Positions 1-11,012 of a stretch of 64,000 nucleotides of DNA are shown piece by piece. The stretch spans positions 5,022,001-5,086,000 of the forward strand of contig JAJUBI010000001.1 of the NCBI GenBank assembly GCA_022419385.1, written 5' to 3'. Both the position numbers and the translations under genes were made by a program. Every line of letters begins with the position of its first letter. The stretch's first letter is position 1. This DNA is from Paraconiothyrium sp. Pb-2020. Lineage: Eukaryota > Ascomycota > Dothideomycetes > Pleosporales > Didymosphaeriaceae. The notes under the pieces are model-generated. The model was given only the letters and a program-made list of their open reading frames with translations, did no database searches and was not told where the DNA came from.

Positions 1-462
1 GAGGCTAGTCTCCGTTGTAGCTTCACGTCAAAGGCGCCCCGTTCCGTCGAAAGAAGACTCGCGAAGGCTTCAGCCGCAGGCTCCAACGGAGCTATCCACA
101 CCGTTCAAGGTGTAGCAACTATGTCGATATCTATGTTAGCTGACTTGCGCTGGTGGACTGTGGCTGACGCGGATTATTCGTACCACGTCAAAGTGTTGAC
201 TCGTCGCGCACGTAAAGTCTGCCTTATTCGTCTTACTAGAGAGCACAAAGCAGATGCAGAATGACGATATACTATGTGGAGTGCACTCGGAGCAGTTTAC
301 TGCGCATCTCGCAATCCATTCTCATCGTGGGATCGAAAAGCGGGGTAACTTCCGACCAATGCCACTACACCGCGAATACTTCGAATGGTAGCGCCAACAT
401 CCCTCTTAATCGAGCCTCTTCCACAGGGGCATGTATAGGCGTCCCGAACCCATTTATGCTCC
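1..462. other. Upstream flank, no supported gene
   Basis: No conserved coding segment, RNA or repeat is visible here. Short open frames exist on both strands but resemble nothing I know. The distal part is probably promoter and 5' leader of the GFA-domain gene that starts at 463. Confidence 0.5.
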
Positions 463-1711
463 ATGGCGGAATTCAGGGAACTGACAGTAGCCTGCACGTG
501 CGGCGCTGCCACCCACACCTTCAGCGTGCCCACATCGTCGCTTCCGATGCCTACGCACCTGTGCAGTTGCAACATATCTCGCCGAATATCTGGATCTCTC
601 CTAACCAGCTATTTCAACATTACTTACGGCTCGAGTCCACCGAAGCCTGACTTAAGCAGTCTGACACCATATAAGAGCTCAGATATTCTGACGCGCCATT
701 TTTGTACGACATGCGGGACACAGATGTAAGTTGCAAGACGACTCGGGACTAGGGTCTCTATATGTTCTTTAACAGATGTACTATAATGAGGGAAATTCCG
801 TTTCTTGGCTGATAAACGAACCCTTCTACAGGTATCTCGAATACAACCACGATGGCCATTTCGAAGCCGCGACCGGGACACTCCAACTCGACAGCACAGA
901 TGGCCTCATTGATATCAAAGCTCACATCTGGATCGAAGATACCCCAGACGGCGGGGCCAGTGACTTCATTACGCACATCGACGGCAGATCCTTGGACCGG
1001 TATCTTCAAGAACCGCACCAAAGTGATACAATCCCCTCGGACTGGCGCGCCAAAACACAAACTACTCCTTCGACAAGTGAGCGAACATACGCCCACTGCC
1101 ACTGCAAAGGCGTAGAATTCTGGGTCTCGCCCCCGGACGCAGCTTCTCGTAAAGCCTCGTCCCCATGGCCTGATCTACTCATTCCGGACGAGACAGGCAG
1201 GTACACGAACCCCAAGAATATTCCCTGGTGGCTCCCGACCCCCAAACGCTACCTAGCTGGCACCTGCGCGTGCCGCTCTTGCACGCGCGCTTCGGGCTTC
1301 GAAATCACCTTTTGGGCTTTCATTCCCACCGCTAACATCACCCTTGACGCTGAAGGCAGAATACCCTTCACTCGAAGTCCCTACTGGGGAACCATCAAAA
1401 CGTACCAGAGTAGCGACGGTGTCACGAGGCCATTTTGTGCTAGATGCGGCGCATGTCTCTTTTATGATGGGCACAATCGGCCGAGCTTGGTAGATGTTGC
1501 AGCTGGATTATTGGATGCAAGGAGTGGGGCGAGAGCGGAGGAGGTGTTGGCTTGGTGGCCAGGGAGGGTGAGCTTTCGGGAGTATGCGTTAAACAAGGGA
1601 TTGATTAGGGGGTTGGAATATGGTATTAGGGAGTGGGGTAAGACGAATGAGGGAAAGGAGTTTGTGGCCCCTGGTGAATTACTTGACGCTTTTGATGGTA
1701 TGGGCCGATGA
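463..1711 (+). CDS. Tandem GFA/CENP-V domain protein, two exons
   Basis: Two copies of the GFA (glutathione-dependent formaldehyde-activating-like, CENP-V) zinc fold are encoded. The first copy shows CTCG near residue 11, a CSC triplet, and FCTTCGTQM. The second shows HCHCKG near residue 175, a CACRSC motif and FCARCGAC near residue 291. These cysteine clusters are the zinc ligands of the family. Best model is join(463..725, 832..1711), 380 aa: donor gtaagt at 726 and acceptor tacag ending at 831, which rebuild the Met after CGTQ and read CGTQMYLEYNHDG. A nearer acceptor at 775 would break the frame. Substrate is unknown. Family members were named for a thiol chemistry that most do not perform, so I do not assign a reaction. 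Confidence 0.85.
726..831 (+). other. Intron of the GFA-domain gene with a decoy acceptor
   Basis: GT-AG intron of 106 nt. The stretch 776-831 remains open in the downstream frame and starts with ATG, so a naive model would start the protein there and lose the first zinc fold. The intermediate AG at 775 gives a 50-nt intron that shifts the frame. Confidence 0.7.
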
Positions 1712-1867
1712 GCATGCCATGGAGAGGAAGAATGGAAGCGAATTGTCATCCCAAATCACACAGTGTCACACGCAATCTATCAGCTCATTCAGCTCTGCAT
1801 TCTATACCCTTGAAAAGTCTCCGTATCAACGAGCGGCAACCCTCCCACCTGACAAATCATCCTTATC

Positions 1868-2956
1868 TTATTGCCCAAACGCCCAACTAGGCAAGGTCTC
1901 GCTCGTTAGACCCCTCATCTCACGCTCTCTCTTCGCTTCCATCATCTCTCTAAATACCAAGTACGGCAAATATGCCACTTTAGGCCTATCATGAGCGCTG
2001 GTTTTAAGAAGCCTAGAAAGCAAATCGTTTAGAGTACGACCATACCCCGTCGCCGGATGCAGATTCACCCTCGTCCTACTTGCTGGCGTCGCTCTAAGTG
2101 TCGCAAGACAATGTACAGATAAAGCGAGCGAATACACATCACTTGTGTCCGAGTACCTTGGCTCTTCTGGGGCTGCAAACGGGCGTGTCCACGCCGTCAT
2201 CAAAGGAGACTGGCGATCACTCGCCATCAAGCTACTTCCAAAATCCCCAAGCACGACGGTCGGGTATTGGGTCTCCTGGTGTCTACGCGTGAGAAAGATA
2301 TTCGCAGGCTTGATGTCCCGATGAAGTATCTTATCCCAACCTTCCCGTCGCTGATCAATCGGGCGACCCTCCCTCGCAGCACGTGATGACTTCTGACCTG
2401 TCTGTAAATAGCACAAAGCGGTGCTCATATCCCACAATACCTTCCACAAGAAGCCTTCCGGAAGGCTAACCCCCTTTCTTCCAAATCGATCAATCATCTC
2501 ATCTAGACTCCCCAACTCACAATGCGTCATGTAGATGCTTCCGTAATCCCGGAAATGGGTGTTCAGGTCAGCGAAGTACGCTTGTATAATGTGAGGGTGC
2601 CGGCACATTGCCATGGCGCGGGCTTCGCGGGCGGCGTGACCGGAGCGGATGGCGCGAAGGGAAACGCGCTTCTCGATGTACAATTTGTTATTGCGGCGGT
2701 GGCGGACGAGAACGACTCCCTGGTTGAAGCCGCCATCGCGCTCAGCGGAGAGATGGCGCACAGTGATGAAGTCCGACCGCGAGAGCGAGTGGGAGTGATG
2801 GTTGGAGTGGGAGTTGCCCATGACCATACCCCAGCCTTCTTGCGTTGAAGGCGAAGGAGTCGTGTTGGGTAGCAGAGGGAAAACTATGTCGTACGCACAT
2901 TGATATGCTCTTGAGGAATTAGGGCCATGGCAATACTTGTAAGTGAATGTACGCAC
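1868..2956 (-). CDS. Ser/Thr protein kinase, NEK-like fungal type
   Basis: A single-exon protein of up to 362 aa with a complete kinase domain. It has the lysine of beta3 in YIEKRV, an alpha-C glutamate in REARAM, a catalytic loop LHRDIKPANIF, GDFGS for metal binding, an APE-type AAPEEP, DVYSLA of subdomain IX and the HDRP arginine. All invariant residues I can check are present, so the enzyme should be active. The layout resembles NIMA/NEK-like kinases of filamentous fungi; substrate unknown. The start is uncertain: the first Met is at 2956, but Met codons at 2827 and 2821 lie just before the kinase domain. Starting at 2821 gives MGNSHS, which fits an N-myristoylation signal. Confidence 0.85.
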   Translation of the reverse strand: MRTFTYKYCHGPNSSRAYQCAYDIVFPLLPNTTPSPSTQEGWGMVMGNSHSNHHSHSLSRSDFITVRHLSAERDGGFNQGVVLVRHRRNNKLYIEKRVSLRAIRSGHAAREARAMAMCRHPHIIQAYFADLNTHFRDYGSIYMTHCELGSLDEMIDRFGRKGVSLPEGFLWKVLWDMSTALCYLQTGQKSSRAAREGRPIDQRREGWDKILHRDIKPANIFLTRRHQETQYPTVVLGDFGSSLMASDRQSPLMTAWTRPFAAPEEPRYSDTSDVYSLALSVHCLATLRATPASRTRVNLHPATGYGRTLNDLLSRLLKTSAHDRPKVAYLPYLVFREMMEAKREREMRGLTSETLPSWAFGQ

Positions 2957-3402
2957 GCTTGGGCGCTTTCGATGACAACGTTGTTTTCACTTCAGCATGA
3001 CAGGTGACATGCAATGAGACAGAAAGGTACAGCTATGAAATTCATCGCGAGGTTACGTTGTGATAAAAGAATGTATCGTTCGATTTGTTAGCATAGACAT
3101 GGCGAATGTACAATGTATGCACATACATACCAACCCCGTCTCATCATGACATTGGCAATGAATTGATAGCGATCTGAATAAACATATCACGAATCGCCCC
3201 ACTGGAATGATCAGGCAAGGTTTTGCCATCTACTAAACACATGTACTAAATATTGCCACTCGGCTCTCATAGTATAGTCGTATCGTCATTAACCCCTGGC
3301 CAGCCGATTAAGCCTCAACCAACCTGTAAGATGACCAACCAAACGCCAATGCCATGCCAGCCAGAATATGAGTCAACGAGGTCGAAGACGGAGAGCAAGT
3401 AC
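2957..3402. other. Intergenic spacer between kinase and YCG1
   Basis: AT-richer spacer without a recognisable gene. It should hold the kinase promoter (kinase reads leftward) and the 3' end of YCG1. Confidence 0.5.
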
Positions 3403-6400
3403 CTAACGTGTCGATGTTCTCGCAGGCGCCACAATGGTATCGTCTTCATCTTCATCCCCATCTTCATCAAGTTCACTAGCCAATAGACTGTTCACTATGT
3501 CGTCCTCCGTGATCGGCTTCGCTCCGTCGTCGTCAAGGTCTAAGGGCATCCTCGTAGACTCCCCTTGCATGCCAGCCATCATGGTATCTTCCTCTTCTTC
3601 GTCCGCCTCTTCTTCTGCAGGTGCAGTCTCTGTGATTTCTGTAGCATCTGGGATAATCGTCTCTGCGCCGCTTCCCCCAGCCTGTGTGACAGTCTCAACA
3701 TCACCCATCCTCTTCGTAAGGTTAACTTCAAGCTTGGTGAGATAATTGCGCTGTGTCGCATCGGTGCCAAGTTTGCTTTCCACAGCCTCATTGACAAGAT
3801 GCAAGAGCGTACTGAGTTTCTCTTCATTGGGAGCGGGACCAGTTGGCGCAATCCAAGCCTTTGTGAGCAGAGTGAGCACAGGTTTGCGCTCATCTCTACT
3901 ACAGTTGCGGGAGAGTGCATACTCTAGGGTCTCGGTCGCAAGCCAAATGTGCGGTTCCTCTGCTTCTAGAGTCGTGGAAGACTTGCCGTCAAGATCCATT
4001 TGTGTTTGATTGACGACCTTGCGGCCATCTGTCCAATCAGCAAGATGTGCAGTAACGACCGGCCAACCGACCATATCGTCATCATCCTCATCCATGTCTT
4101 CCTTCATTTGACATAGCTTGCCAATGATCTGTACCGAGATCTGGGCCATCAAGAGTGCGTTTGTGAGTTTGGAGTGGCAGAAGGTGGGAAGGAAATAGCT
4201 CAGCGCTTGCCGGACTCCTGGTTGCTGCGCCGTTTCTGGGTTGAAGTAGGCCAGAGTTAAGTCCCTCAAAATTTGGGCTGTCTCTTCCCGTGGAAGCAGA
4301 TCGAACAGAAGAAGCTTTGCGGCTGCTGTGCATGCAATCAGACAGATGTTGTTATTGTCCGATTTCAGACCTTTGAGAAGGACATTTTTTGTGAGCTTCT
4401 TGACGAGCTCGCTAGGTTTCAACTCGTCTCCCTCTTCCGTTGGTTCGATCTTTAGAAGCGATTTGTGCTGCCAAACAATATCAGCCAACCCTTGGATAAC
4501 GATCTCCTTGAGCGCGTCGTGCCCTTTGGCAAAGCAATGGAGGAATAATTCGATGTTATTTCTGGCAAGATCCTAAGAAACAATTAGAACACGCATAGGT
4601 CGGACAATTAGCAGACATACCTCACTAAGAATAGACCCCAGTGCTAGACATGAGAGACCGCGCTCTCTGATCATAGCCTCTTGCCCACGAACAGCCGGAA
4701 TGATCAGAGTGTTCAGGATAGTGGCTAAAGACTGGTCTGAAAAATCACTCTCAACCACGGTTTGCAGCATGCATTGAGCAATGTCCAGACACTTCAGATA
4801 GACATTGATCTCAGTGTTGCGTTGCCTTTCCTCTTCCTCCGGATCCAACTCTTTCACGGCCTTGGCCTTTTTCGGCCTGGCTTCGCCGGTGTCACTCTCG
4901 ACGTCAGATTGGGCAGAATGAAAACTTTCATCATCATCCGCATCATCACCTGTGACGATGGCGTCATCAGCCATGAGAGTATCTTTCACTTCGGCAATGG
5001 CTTCGACGATGAGTTGACAGAAGTCCGCCTCTGTATCGCAACAGACGCGTAAAACCTGGATACACACCTTGGTACACCCGTCCGGGAGCTCAGGTCGGGA
5101 CAGAGCCTGACGCACCATGTTCAACATTTGGTTTCGTCCAACAGGATCGCTATAATCGAGACTGAGAGCGATGTGGAGGAGTTGCTGCACTGTAAACTCT
5201 TTGTCGCTAGTATCTTCCTGTAACTTAATCATCTCGGAATCATCTTCTGGCAGTTCCGAGTCGTAGAAGTGCCGGAGGGATTCGAAAAGCGCGTTGAGGT
5301 GTTCCAAAACGATATTGGCGAAATGAGGCGTGTCAGGGAACTTGTCTTCTAGATCTTGCTTCAGTCGAATATTGGTGATTTCATTGAGATTGTTGCAGTA
5401 ATCCATCAGACTGCGTGCCAAAAACGCATATTGTGGGTCCAACTTCTGTTTCCAAAAGTCGTGATCGAACGTAACGAAGTCGCGGTAGTCTGTACGTAAT
5501 TCCCAGAACTGTTGCATGGCATCATGTGCGATGCCCTCTTCATCTCCATAGTCGAACGACTTGATACGCTCGAGTAGCTCCTCACAGCCTCCAAACTGGG
5601 TGGGGCCGGCTCGCCCGGCTTTCTTTCCTGCTCTGGACGATCGTCATACGTACGAGCGCAGTCTTCGAGCCACTTTTCGGCGAATACACGCGCAGCAGCC
5701 TTCCGCACGAGATCGTCCCGGTCGCGCAAGCCCCATCGAATAAGTTTTTCTCGCTCAACCAGACGCATATACCGGAAATCTGCCAGACTTGGGAGGACTT
5801 TGCGGTAGACTATGCGCCTGACCATCGGATCCATATCCCTAGCACGTTCAAATATGTACCTCATCGTCTCTTTGGTTTGTTCGATGTTGTGGAGTATTGC
5901 ACGTCGTACTTCAGCGCTCGGGTCGTTTTGCATCATATCAAGAAGCTTTTCCATGATGTTGCTGGCGATATCTTCGTCGTCCTCCTCGTCATCCTCAACC
6001 TCGTCGGTGTTAATCAGATGACTGAGGCCCAGCACAGCCTGCACGCGAACCGACGATTCCTTATGCCGAGATAGTTTCTTTAGACAGACCCTTAGCAATC
6101 CGAATAGATCATCGTCGAGGGCATTTAACTGCCCGATGATGTGTGCAAGGGCTTGTGTGGCTCGAAAGTGGACAATTTTATTCTGTACAGGGTTGCCGTC
6201 TCCAGGAAAGAGGATGCCGAGTAGCGTCCGGATGATTTGCTCGATGAGCCGACTGGTGGGTGTTTCGGGCATTTCTGTCGCATCATCCCCGTCTGGCTGG
6301 TATATCTGGCGGTCTAGGTACTGTTAGCCCACGACCGACAACGATTACCCGCGGGGAACTCGCCCTTCTCAGAGGCGTTCTTCAAGAACAGGCCCAGGAA

Positions 6401-6784
6401 TTTGATTACTCGATCTCCCTCTTGTACGCCTTTCTTGACGTTGAGTATTCTTAACAGGCAGCGTACGACCTCGTTGTTAAAATCCTGCTCTTCAAACTGT
6501 TCCTCTTGCTGTGCTTTCTTCTTCCTACTTTCGGGCTGCTCAAAGGAGCATCGCTCCTGGACCTTGCGCAACATAGTCTGCAGCTTCCGCTGCGTTGCGG
6601 TCGTATTCTGGGCATCGTTGAATATCTGTGCTATTTCGGTGCGTATCGATGTGTCGGGCCCCTCGTCCGGTATCTCTATATTGGCTGCCGAGCTGCGTGC
6701 TCTGCCTGCGGATTTGCGCGTCGTTGTCGTCGCGGTCGAAGAGCGAGCTGAGCGCGTCAAGCGCGTCGATGTTCGTCCTGGCAT
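3403..6784 (-). CDS. YCG1: Condensin complex subunit 3 (Cnd3/Ycg1, CAP-G), carries a 1-nt frameshift
   Basis: HEAT-repeat subunit of condensin, which compacts mitotic chromosomes. Exons on the minus strand are 6784..6364, 6313..4621 and 4572..3403, about 1094 aa once one missing base is allowed for, close to the family length. Recognisable stretches include RVIKFLGLFLKNASEK, VRVQAVLGLSHL, FDHDFWKQKLDPQYAFLARS and a long acidic C-terminal tail. The first intron (6314-6363, 50 nt) has a GC donor, gcgagt; the second (4573-4620) is GT-AG. Near 5582 the frame slips: the expected EAVEELLERIKSF is only obtained if one base is missing from the sequence (gtgag for gtggag). Exon phases close across the rest of the gene with that base restored. 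It diverges from cysteine synthase over 229 bp. Confidence 0.92.
5578..5592 (-). other. Apparent 1-nt deletion in YCG1
   Basis: Upstream codons read PAPPSLEAV in one frame and downstream codons read EELLERIKSFDYGDEEG in another. No intron fits between them. A single G missing from a GG pair explains the shift. Confidence 0.7.
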
Positions 6785-7013
6785 CGTGTATGTGGGCGTG
6801 TCTTGGTCGCGGTAGTGGGATGCGTTGTTTGTTTACGGCTGAACTGGATGCGGACAAGCGCGTTGCGGAGTCGTGGGCACGTGCAGGCGACGGCCAGCGC
6901 GAGTCATGCAATTGCGCAATCGGCCAGTTGATTCGCCGCGGCAGACAAAGCTCTGAGACCTTGCTGAATGACGCCTCTTGCTCAACGCAGTGCAAGCTTG
7001 ACTTTCGTGCACC
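6785..7013. promoter_or_regulatory. Divergent promoter, YCG1 / cysteine synthase
   Basis: 229 bp separate the two start codons, which face away from each other. Both core promoters must lie here. I recognise no specific factor site. Confidence 0.6.
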
Positions 7014-8198
7014 ATGTTCAGGACCGCGCCGCGTCGCTTCGCAGCTTCGCTGTGGCGGAGCTCAGGGAGCCTGTCACAATTGGAGGCCGGCTACCAGACC
7101 GGCATAAACATCTCCAAAGCACAAGGCATTGGCCAGCGGGGCTTTATTGACGGCACGTTGAATTACCCGTTCTGTGATGGATTTCTCTGATATATTCTAG
7201 CAATCGGCAAGACGCCACTCATCCGTCTCAAGCGTCTCTCAGAGGAGACAGGCTGCAATGTCCTAGGCAAAGCCGAGTTCCAGAATCCTGGTGGCAGCGT
7301 GAAAGACCGCGCCGCCCTCTACGTCGTCGAGAACGCCGAAAAGTTAGGGTTACTGAAGCCTGGCGGCACTGTCATCGAGGGTACCGCAGGCAACACCGGC
7401 ATCGGCCTTGCACACGTCTGCCGTTCGAAGGGTTACAAGCTTGTCATTTACATGCCCAACACGCAGTCGCAAGGCAAGATCGACTTGCTGAGACTGCTGG
7501 GCGCTGAGGTGTACCCGGTACCTGCTGTCGCGTTCGACAACCCACAAAATTACAACCACCAGGCCAAGAGGCACGCAGAGAGCCTGGACAACGCTGTGTG
7601 GACGAACCAGTTCGATAATGTCGCGAACCGGCAGGCGCACATTGAGACTACCGGCCCAGAGATCTGGTATCAGACTGAGGGCAAAGTTGATGCATTTACC
7701 TGTGCGACAGGCACCGGAGGATCGCTTGCGGGGGTCACCAGGTACCTGAAAGAGAAGAGCGACGGAAGGGTGAAGAGCTTCCTTGCTGATCCTCCAGGGT
7801 CTGTCCTACACTCCTACATTCAAAGCGGAGGCAAGCTTGCAGAGCGAGCAGGAGGCTCGATAACAGAGGGGATTGGTCAAGGCCGCGTCACAGACAACCT
7901 GCAGCCGGACATTGACCTCTTGGATGGCTCGCTGCACATTAGCGACGAGAAGACCATCGAAATGGTCTACCGATGTTTGGACGAAGAAGGTCTTTACTTG
8001 GGCGCCAGCTCGTGCCTGAACGTTGTCGCAGCGAAGGAGGTGGCAGAGAAGCTCGGAAAGGGCTCCACTGTCGTCACACTACTTTGCGATGGCGCCTACC
8101 GCTACGCAGACCGACTCTTTTCTAAAAAGTGGCTTGAAGAGAAAAAGCTTCTTGGTGCGATACCTCAGCACCTCACCAAGTACATCGTCCTACCGTAA
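7014..8198 (+). CDS. Mitochondrial-type cysteine synthase (PLP-dependent)
   Basis: O-acetylserine (thiol)lyase fold type II enzyme that forms cysteine from an activated serine and sulfide. Model join(7014..7152, 7201..8198), 378 aa. The N-terminus MFRTAPRRFAASLWRSS is basic and Ser-rich, as in a mitochondrial presequence. The PLP lysine lies in NPGGSVKDR (about Lys81), the substrate loop is EGTAGNTGIG, and the glycine-rich phosphate site is TGTGGSLAG. The fungal family ends the same way, with KYIVLP. Splicing must join GFID to AIGKTPLIRL; the only fit is a 48-nt GC-AG intron with donor gcacgt. The GT four bases further on would shift the frame. Confidence 0.93.
7153..7200 (+). other. GC-AG intron in cysteine synthase
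   Basis: 48 nt, donor gcacgt, acceptor ttctag. The GC boundary is forced by the conserved GFxxAIGKTPLIRL junction and by the downstream frame. Confidence 0.75.
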
Positions 8199-8262
8199 AC
8201 AGCGATATAACATGCAATACAATCTTGAATGCTGTTCAAGTACGATCCTATTAGCGTCTGTT

Positions 8263-9591
8263 CTATATCATCGAGGTCCCACTGGCGAATCCATTGACCA
8301 CAGCGGTCATCAATTGATTCGCAATAGCCGTTTGAGGCGGTACACGCAACCCGCCCTCCTTGTATTCTGGCCCAGCCTCTTCTCCCAAGCCACTCGTACC
8401 CACTCTCAACGCTTCTCTCAACTCCTCAGCAGTGAACCACTTCGCATCTTCCAGTTCCGCGTCATGTCCGAGATGAATGTCCTCCCCTCCTGGGATGGCT
8501 TGGCCGATCGCACCAATCATCAAATTCGCAGGGTAGGGCCACGGTTGAGTCGAATGAATTACCACGCGCCCGAGATGGACTCCGCTCTCTTCCCACACTT
8601 CGCGGCGTACAGCTTCTTCCACGGATTCAGCAGGCTCAAGGAAGCCGGCAAGCGTGCTGTACCAGTACGGTGGCCAGCGCTTTTGGCGACCAAGTAGCAT
8701 GCGCTGACCGTCTGCGGAAACGACTGCCATGATGACGGTTGGGTCCGTCCGAGGAAAGCACAGATTTGAAATACCGGTCCTGGTTGCGCAAGGCGGTCGC
8801 TCCGGGTTCTGCACAGCGGGAGCAATGTCTTTTGGAGGGCAAGTTCGCTTGAAACCTGCATTCACCGAGAGTGTGGGGTATCCGCAGGCGGCGCAATAGG
8901 GATTCCTAGCGTTCCAGTCGAGCAGGTGTCGTGCTTCGGCATATATTGCAGCTGTACGATTGTGAGCCGACGTTCGTTCCAGCACACAATGCCAACCAAC
9001 CTTCTTGTGCAGGCAAGCTCAAATGCATCCGCCCCTTACTGAACTCCTTTCCATCTGCAGTCATCTTCTTAATCAGCTTCTCGCACTCTTCCGTCACACT
9101 GCCTTTCGGCGTGACATCGACCGCGAACCAAGGGACGCCCTTGTAATGGTCTTTGTACACCAGACCCTCTGACCTCTCATCCAGTCCCAGAAATATTATC
9201 TGAGGAACATAGACACTCGAATTGTACTCTGCAATCGTATCCTCTTCGGTCCTAGAAAATGGGTCCACGCCGACGATAGAGGTAACATCGGCGAAGCTAG
9301 CTGTGGCTATGGATGTAGACGAATTCACGAGAGGTTCTAGCTTATTGAAGAGCAGGACTTTAGTGGTGGGGTGTTGGATAGCTTGAGACAGGAAGGCGTG
9401 GTCTGGGCGGAGGAAAGATACGCGGTTTAGAGGGGAGCCTTTGTTTAGCTTCAATTAGACATTTTACAACGTTCGACTTTGAGAGGCATACCAGAGAAGT
9501 AGTTCGCAATCTCCTTGCCAAATTTCCTCGAAAGCATACTGTCGACCTCAGGATGCGCTGGCTCTGGCAGGTCGGGCTGCGGCAGAGGCAT
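8263..9591 (-). CDS. NPY1: NADH pyrophosphatase, Nudix hydrolase (Npy1/NUDT12 type)
   Basis: Hydrolyses NADH and related dinucleotides to NMNH and AMP. Exons 9591..9492, 9438..9001 and 8951..8263 join in phase to 408 aa. The N-terminal domain carries YFSGSPLNRVSFLRPDHAFLS. A zinc-ribbon segment has CAACGYPTL followed by RTCPP. The Nudix box is GFLEPAESVEEAVRREVWEESGV in pattern GX5EX7REXXEEXG. The NADH-pyrophosphatase signature QPWPYP lies downstream. I chose the Met at 9591 because family proteins start shortly before VDSMLSRKFG; an in-frame Met at 9642 is possible. No clear peroxisomal SKL-type end is seen (it ends TSMI). It is divergent from COG2 over 332 bp. Confidence 0.92.
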
Positions 9592-9923
9592 ATCGTTGGT
9601 GAGGGCTTTGGAGACCGAAGTAGTATGTACGAAGCAATACAACGAAAATATACAACCGTTTACGAGTCGAGGTAAAAAAGAAGCTTAAAATTAAATTCCC
9701 GAGGTACTTCTGCAAGTTACCTTGACGCCATAGCGTGCCCCGCGATTAGAAATGGACATGCTGATGTGCTTTTGTTCCGATTTCGGAAAAGCTCCCCGAG
9801 CAGGGTGCTTATCTCCGGCCTGCAGACAACATCGACGACAACGCCAGCGCACAAGCATAGCGTGCTGTACCAACGTCGCTTCGGAAGAAACACCACGACG
9901 CTATGCGATAGCGCTGAGCAGCC
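9592..9923. promoter_or_regulatory. Divergent promoter, NPY1 / COG2
   Basis: Interval of 332 bp between two outward-facing start codons. No further gene is visible, so it should contain both promoters. Confidence 0.5.
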
Positions 9924-10874
9924 ATGAGTCGCTTCTACGTACGTGCCTCTCCTCCACCTTTTCCCCAAGGATCGCATCACATCACGACCTGGATACTTGT
10001 AGCTCAATACACTACTTAATCACGCACAGATTGACGACTCGTCCTCCCCCACCTCCCCGACCCACGCGTCCACAGACTCAGACAGCGATACCGATCTGCC
10101 ATACCCAGCCCCCCTCGAACGATCCGTCTTCCTACAACCTGAATTCACACCGCAAACCTACCTCTCCACCCTGCACAACCGCCACCAAACTCTCGAAGAC
10201 CTACGCTCCGAATTACGCTCCCGCTCCGCACTGCTCTCCCGCGAATTGCTCGACCTAGTAAACACTCATTACACAGATTTTTTGACGCTGGGCGCTAGTT
10301 TAAAAGGCGGGGATGAGCGCGTGGAGGAGGTGAGGGTGGGGTTGTTGGGTTTAGGAAGGAGGTTGGTCAGTTGGGCGAAACGGTGGGGGGGAGGGAGGAA
10401 GAGGTAGAGAGGTTGGTGGGGGAAAGGGAGGAAACGAGGAGGAAGATTGCGGTTGGGAGGCAACTTGTAGGGTATGAGGAGGGGTTGAGGGGGTTAGAAG
10501 AGGGCCTGGTTATTGAGGCTGCCACTGGTGCGAACGACAGTAGTGATGAAGAGGAGGATGACGATTATGATGGGGACGAGGATGAGAACAAAGGTGTGGT
10601 GGGTGGGATTTCAATTGCGAAGCTAAGACGGCACGTGCTGCAATGGAGGGTAGTACGGGAGGCAGAGAAGAAACTAGGTGAGCATCCGTTCGTGGCTACA
10701 CAGGCGCCGCGGATGAGCAAGGTGCGGAATACGCTGTTGCTGGATTTGAGCACGGCGCTGCAGCAGGCAAAGGCAGCGAAAGTGTCCGGAAGGGTCATGG
10801 GTATCATGAGAGCCTATGCGGAGATGGGGGAGGAGGGCGAGGCGGTGAAGGTGCTCAAGGGGTTGAAGGCGTGA
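9924..10874 (+). CDS. COG2: Conserved oligomeric Golgi complex subunit 2, carries a 1-nt frameshift
   Basis: Subunit of the COG tether for intra-Golgi retrograde vesicles. A 15-nt first exon (9924..9938) encodes MSRFY and is followed by a 91-nt GT-AG intron. Exon two starts at 10030 with an acidic, Ser-rich segment and then LPYPAPLERSVFLQPEF, HQTLEDLRSELRSRS and LLSRELLDLVNTHYTDFL, the typical COG2 N-terminal domain. After GLGRRL the frame must shift to continue as GQLGETVGGREEEVERLVGERE, so one base is missing near 10365 (GG for GGG). With it the protein is 286 aa, as for short fungal COG2 proteins. A 41-nt pseudo-intron would also restore frame but would delete the conserved VRVGLLGL. Confidence 0.85.
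10361..10372 (+). other. Apparent 1-nt deletion in COG2
   Basis: The conserved VRVGLLGLGRRL and QLGETVGGREEEV segments are in different frames and adjacent. One missing G in the run at 10365-10366 reconciles them. Confidence 0.65.
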
Positions 10875-11012
10875 AATGATAAGATACCCAATATAAACAG
10901 CATTGACAATTATGTAGCATGGCGTTCAGGCCAGGAAAGCATGGTATTGTACATTGTTTGTACATCAAGTCACAGTTTACAAAAATTGGAAGGTGCAACC
11001 CAGATGTTGAAG

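Noticed and set aside
721..780. Direct repeat cagatgta at 721 and 773 flanking part of the GFA intron, as if a mobile intron had inserted
   Set aside because: The better-supported intron is 726-831, so the repeat does not mark both ends; eight bases can match by chance.
6314..6348. GT donor at 6348 for the first YCG1 intron
   Set aside because: It would give a 28- or 35-nt intron, too short; the GC donor at 6363 gives 50 nt and a better protein junction.
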